From assembly GCA_023420745.1 (NCBI GenBank), contig JAEZVQ010000195.1, positions 1-8,171 of the forward strand: a DNA stretch of 8,171 bases, in the 5' to 3' direction. The notes beneath the pieces were generated by a model, which saw only the letters and a list, made by a program, of their open reading frames with translations, was not told the DNA's origin and did no database searches. Shown here piece after piece: positions 6,473 through 8,171 of the stretch. How positions within the stretch are numbered: the first letter of the stretch is position 1; each line of letters begins with the position of its first letter. Position numbers and translations under genes: made by a program. The DNA is from Actinomycetes bacterium. Lineage in GTDB: Bacteria; Actinomycetota; Actinomycetes; Actinomycetales; Actinomycetaceae.

Positions 6473-6882
6473 CGGTCGTGATTCGGTGACTCGCTGTCGT
6501 CCTCGGCAGCCTCACGATCGGTAGCGCTGTCGTCATCGTGATCCTCGGCATGCCGGCGCGCACGTTCCTCACGGATCTGCTTTTCGAGTTTCCACAAGAA
6601 CTCGGGATCATCGTCTGGGGCGTGAACGCCGGCGTGTTGCGTGTCCGGGGTTGGTGAGGACCATACGGTTCGCCTGATTTTCCCCTCGTTTTCTTCCGCT
6701 TGGCTGACGCGGGAAACAATAATCCACGCGATCGAGCCAATCGGGAAGAACAGTAGTGCAAGGATGATCCACATTGCTTTGGGGATGCGTGCCGGCATTG
6801 ATTCTGCGGGTGTGCGCACACAGTCGGCGACGGCGTAGATCGTCAGCGCGAGACCAGCGACGACAAGTGCGACGCGAACCAT
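6469..6882 (-). CDS. Small membrane protein with PLDc_N-type domain
   Basis: A 137-residue protein with two membrane helices near the N-terminus (about 2-20 and 36-56), joined by a short loop with DCVRTP and ARIPK. The second helix reads AMWIILALLFFPIGSIAWIIVSR. This pattern (D near the end of helix 1, RIPK, W, FP-G-W) matches the PLDc_N domain, named for its place in phospholipase D/cardiolipin synthases, but here without any catalytic HKD domain. The rest (60-137) is highly charged and Asp/Glu/Arg-rich, probably cytoplasmic and partly disordered. Such stand-alone proteins are common near menA in actinobacteria as I recall; their role is not established. I chose the ATG at 6882 because AAGGA lies 11 bases upstream and the membrane helix begins at once; the frame stays open back to 7086, but that would run into menA. 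The ribosome-binding site sits in a small GAAAG/CTTTC stem (6887-6900). Confidence 0.85.
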   Translation of the reverse strand: MVRVALVVAGLALTIYAVADCVRTPAESMPARIPKAMWIILALLFFPIGSIAWIIVSRVSQAEENEGKIRRTVWSSPTPDTQHAGVHAPDDDPEFLWKLEKQIREERARRHAEDHDDDSATDREAAEDDSESPNHDR

Positions 6883-6950
6883 GGTGGAAAGTGTCCTTTC
6901 GTTGTCAGTGTGTGCCGTGTGACTGTGCTGCACCGTTGGCTTTGCTGTGT

Positions 6951-6966
6951 GGTGCCATATGGTACC
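6951..6966. repeat. Imperfect 16-bp palindrome between menA and the PLDc_N gene
   Basis: GGTGCCATATGGTACC reads the same on the other strand except for one base pair per half. It lies about 70 bases upstream of the PLDc_N gene start. Its lack of a loop suits a protein-binding operator better than an RNA hairpin. The neighbouring 6966-6982 inverted repeat abuts it. Confidence 0.4.
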
Positions 6967-6982
6967 GGCTATCGGGTAGCCG
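6966..6982 (-). repeat. 6-bp inverted repeat directly after the menA stop
   Basis: CGGCTA and TAGCCG flank a TCGGG loop, and the repeat starts at the first base after the menA stop codon in the direction of transcription. A stem-loop here could end or process the men transcript, but no T-run follows on the - strand, so termination is only a weak guess. Confidence 0.35.
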
Positions 6983-7882
6983 CTACAGGGGAGTACAGAT
7001 GAATACGATGGCGAGCAGCACGCCGTAGGCGAGAGTGAGCATCCCGGTGTTACGCAAAACCGCAATGAGGTCTCGACCGCTCGCACCGGTAAGCATGGGG
7101 CGAGCCGTCAGTGCGCTCGCCATCACTAACGCGGCGGAAACGCCGGCAACAACAGGTGATGCTGCTCCGGAGCCGATCATCGCCGCAGGTGCGCAGAGCA
7201 CGGCAAGAACCAGGCAGACCGCGTAGGCGCGGCGCGACAGTCGATCGCCGAGGCGCACCGCGAGGGTTGTCTTCCCCGTGCGAGAGTCGGTCGGGATGTC
7301 GCGAATATTGTTGGTAAATAGCAAGGCGACGCTGAGCATCCCGACACCGCTCGCCGCCACCCATAGCCACCAAGGGGCTCGGGGTGTGTGAACCCACACG
7401 GTACCAACGGTTGCCATCCAGCCGAAGAACATGAAAACGAAGAGTTCCGATACGCCGATGCCGGCATACCCGTAGGGGTGTCGACCCCCGGTGTACAACC
7501 ATGCAGCGAGGAGAGCAGCGGCGCCGGCTGCGAGTAGCCACCACTGAGAAGACCAGACGATCAGGATGAGCCCTGCGATTCCCGCAACCGCAAAGCAGCC
7601 GAGTGCAACAGCGAGAACGACTCGCGCCGATACCGCACCGCTCGCGGTCAAGCGCTGAGGTCCGCTGCGATGCTCATCGGTGCCGCGCACCCCGTCGGAA
7701 TAGTCGTTGGCAAAGTTGACCCCGATTTGCAGCGCGAGTGCGACGACGACGGCGAGGGTACAGCGCATCGGCTGGGCGACACCGAGCCTGATGGCAGCTC
7801 CGATCCCAATGAGGACGGGAGCCGCGGCGGCGGGGAGGGTGCGAAGACGTGCGCCTTCCATCCATTCATGAACCGATGCCAT
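6983..7882 (-). CDS. menA: 1,4-dihydroxy-2-naphthoate polyprenyltransferase MenA
   Basis: MenA is a membrane enzyme of the UbiA prenyltransferase family. It joins a polyprenyl diphosphate to 1,4-dihydroxy-2-naphthoate, giving demethylmenaquinone, the last step but one of menaquinone synthesis. The 299-residue protein has about eight or nine hydrophobic helices and the two Asp-rich motifs that bind Mg-diphosphate: NFANDYSDGVRGTD (56-69, with D60 and D63) and NNIRDIPTDSRTGK (191-204, with D195 and D199). GPQRLTASG (74-82) after the first motif is typical of MenA rather than UbiA. The length fits bacterial MenA (about 290-310). The ATG at 7882 is preceded on the - strand by GAGAGGTGA (plus bases 7890-7898), inside the end of the upstream gene, six bases after its stop, so the two are very likely co-transcribed. 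The menaquinone made would be the electron donor for the NarGHI complex encoded opposite. Confidence 0.95.
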   Translation of the reverse strand: MASVHEWMEGARLRTLPAAAAPVLIGIGAAIRLGVAQPMRCTLAVVVALALQIGVNFANDYSDGVRGTDEHRSGPQRLTASGAVSARVVLAVALGCFAVAGIAGLILIVWSSQWWLLAAGAAALLAAWLYTGGRHPYGYAGIGVSELFVFMFFGWMATVGTVWVHTPRAPWWLWVAASGVGMLSVALLFTNNIRDIPTDSRTGKTTLAVRLGDRLSRRAYAVCLVLAVLCAPAAMIGSGAASPVVAGVSAALVMASALTARPMLTGASGRDLIAVLRNTGMLTLAYGVLLAIVFICTPL

Positions 7883-7888
7883 CGTGTG

Positions 7889-8171
7889 TCACCTCTCCCA
7901 CGCTCGTGCGCTGCCGCGCGCGTGATTCAGCGTGTCGATCGCCTTGGGGCGAATCGTTTTCCCCAGGCTCGTGCGTGCAATCGAGTCGGTGGTGACAATG
8001 AGTCGGGGTGCGTGGTCGCGTCCTAGCGCGTCACCGACACGTGAGCGGATGCGTTCGGCGAGGTCGTCCAGGCTCCCGCTGTCGCCGACGGGGACGACGA
8101 GAGCCGCCGCTATCTGCCCCCACGTGTCATCCGCTATCGGCACGACAGCCACGTCGCTCACCTCGGGGAGA
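7889..8171 (-). CDS. menE: o-Succinylbenzoate-CoA ligase MenE, C-terminal end (partial)
   Basis: An open frame comes in from the right edge on the - strand and ends with TGA at 7889-7891; only the last 93 residues are visible. They form the C-terminal cap of the ANL (acyl-CoA synthetase) superfamily: LPEVSDVAVVPIADDTWGQ, like the usual 'P-x-V-x-D-V-A-V-x-G-x-P-D-x-x-W-G-Q', then RLIVTTDSIARTSLGKTIRPKAI, where the K of SLGK is the adenylation lysine. The family says only 'acyl-adenylate ligase'; MenE, which attaches CoA to o-succinylbenzoate in menaquinone synthesis, is inferred from the six-base gap to menA. Most of the AMP-binding domain lies outside the window. The GTG at 8161 is an internal valine, not the start. 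Confidence 0.8.
   Translation of the reverse strand, partial: LPEVSDVAVVPIADDTWGQIAAALVVPVGDSGSLDDLAERIRSRVGDALGRDHAPRLIVTTDSIARTSLGKTIRPKAIDTLNHARGSARAWER

Noticed and set aside
6546..6555. CGGCATGCCG, a 10-bp palindrome
   Set aside because: It lies inside the coding sequence of the PLDc_N gene with no nearby promoter or T-run; probably chance in GC-rich DNA.
6491..6560. Repeated CGCTGTCGTC stretches
   Set aside because: They encode the Asp/Glu/Ser-rich acidic tail of the PLDc_N protein, so the repetition comes from amino acid composition.
6883..7086. Longer PLDc_N protein beginning at 7086
   Set aside because: The extension would overlap menA by about 100 bases and adds a Cys/Ser/Pro-rich stretch with no domain; the membrane helix follows directly after the ATG at 6882.

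Overview
The window comes from a high-GC Gram-positive bacterium, most likely an actinomycete. GC looks near 60 % by eye, codons are strongly G/C-ending, GTG starts are used, a -10 box sits just before a GTG codon (leaderless style), and the nitrate reductase and menaquinone genes look actinobacterial. I cannot name the genus; a Corynebacterium relative is possible but not shown.

Bases 1-3198 (+ strand) hold the end of narG, then narH, narJ and narI: the membrane-bound respiratory nitrate reductase and its dedicated chaperone. narG/narH and narJ/narI overlap at their stop/start codons. narJ is best started at an ATG with its own ribosome-binding site, 40 bases after narH. All Fe-S ligands of NarH and all four haem ligands of NarI are present, so the enzyme looks intact.

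Bases 3199-4020 (+) hold a winged-helix regulator, probably with its own leaderless promoter (TATGAT, six bases, GTG). It resembles the SufR/COG2345-type regulators but has lost the cysteines that bind a metal or cluster there. Bases 4059-6472 (+) encode a molybdate ABC transporter: the lipoprotein binding protein ModA and a single fused ModB-ModC polypeptide with no molybdate-binding MOP/TOBE tail. The order therefore goes from a molybdenum enzyme, through a candidate switch, to the importer of its metal.

Bases 6469-8171 (- strand) converge on this block: the C-terminal end of an acyl-CoA-synthetase-type enzyme (probably MenE), menA, and a small two-helix membrane protein with a PLDc_N-type domain. 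MenE and MenA make menaquinone, the quinol that NarI would oxidise, so both halves of the window bear on anaerobic respiration. The two converging blocks share one CTAG: each ends in TAG and the stops overlap by four bases.

I see no mobile element, CRISPR array, tRNA, rRNA or defence system. No intergenic gap exceeds about 100 bases. The most interesting signals are the fused, MOP-less ModBC; the cysteine-poor regulator with two possible starts; a 14-bp perfect hairpin inside the modB coding sequence; and an imperfect 16-bp palindrome upstream of the PLDc_N gene. None of these amounts to a demonstrably new system.
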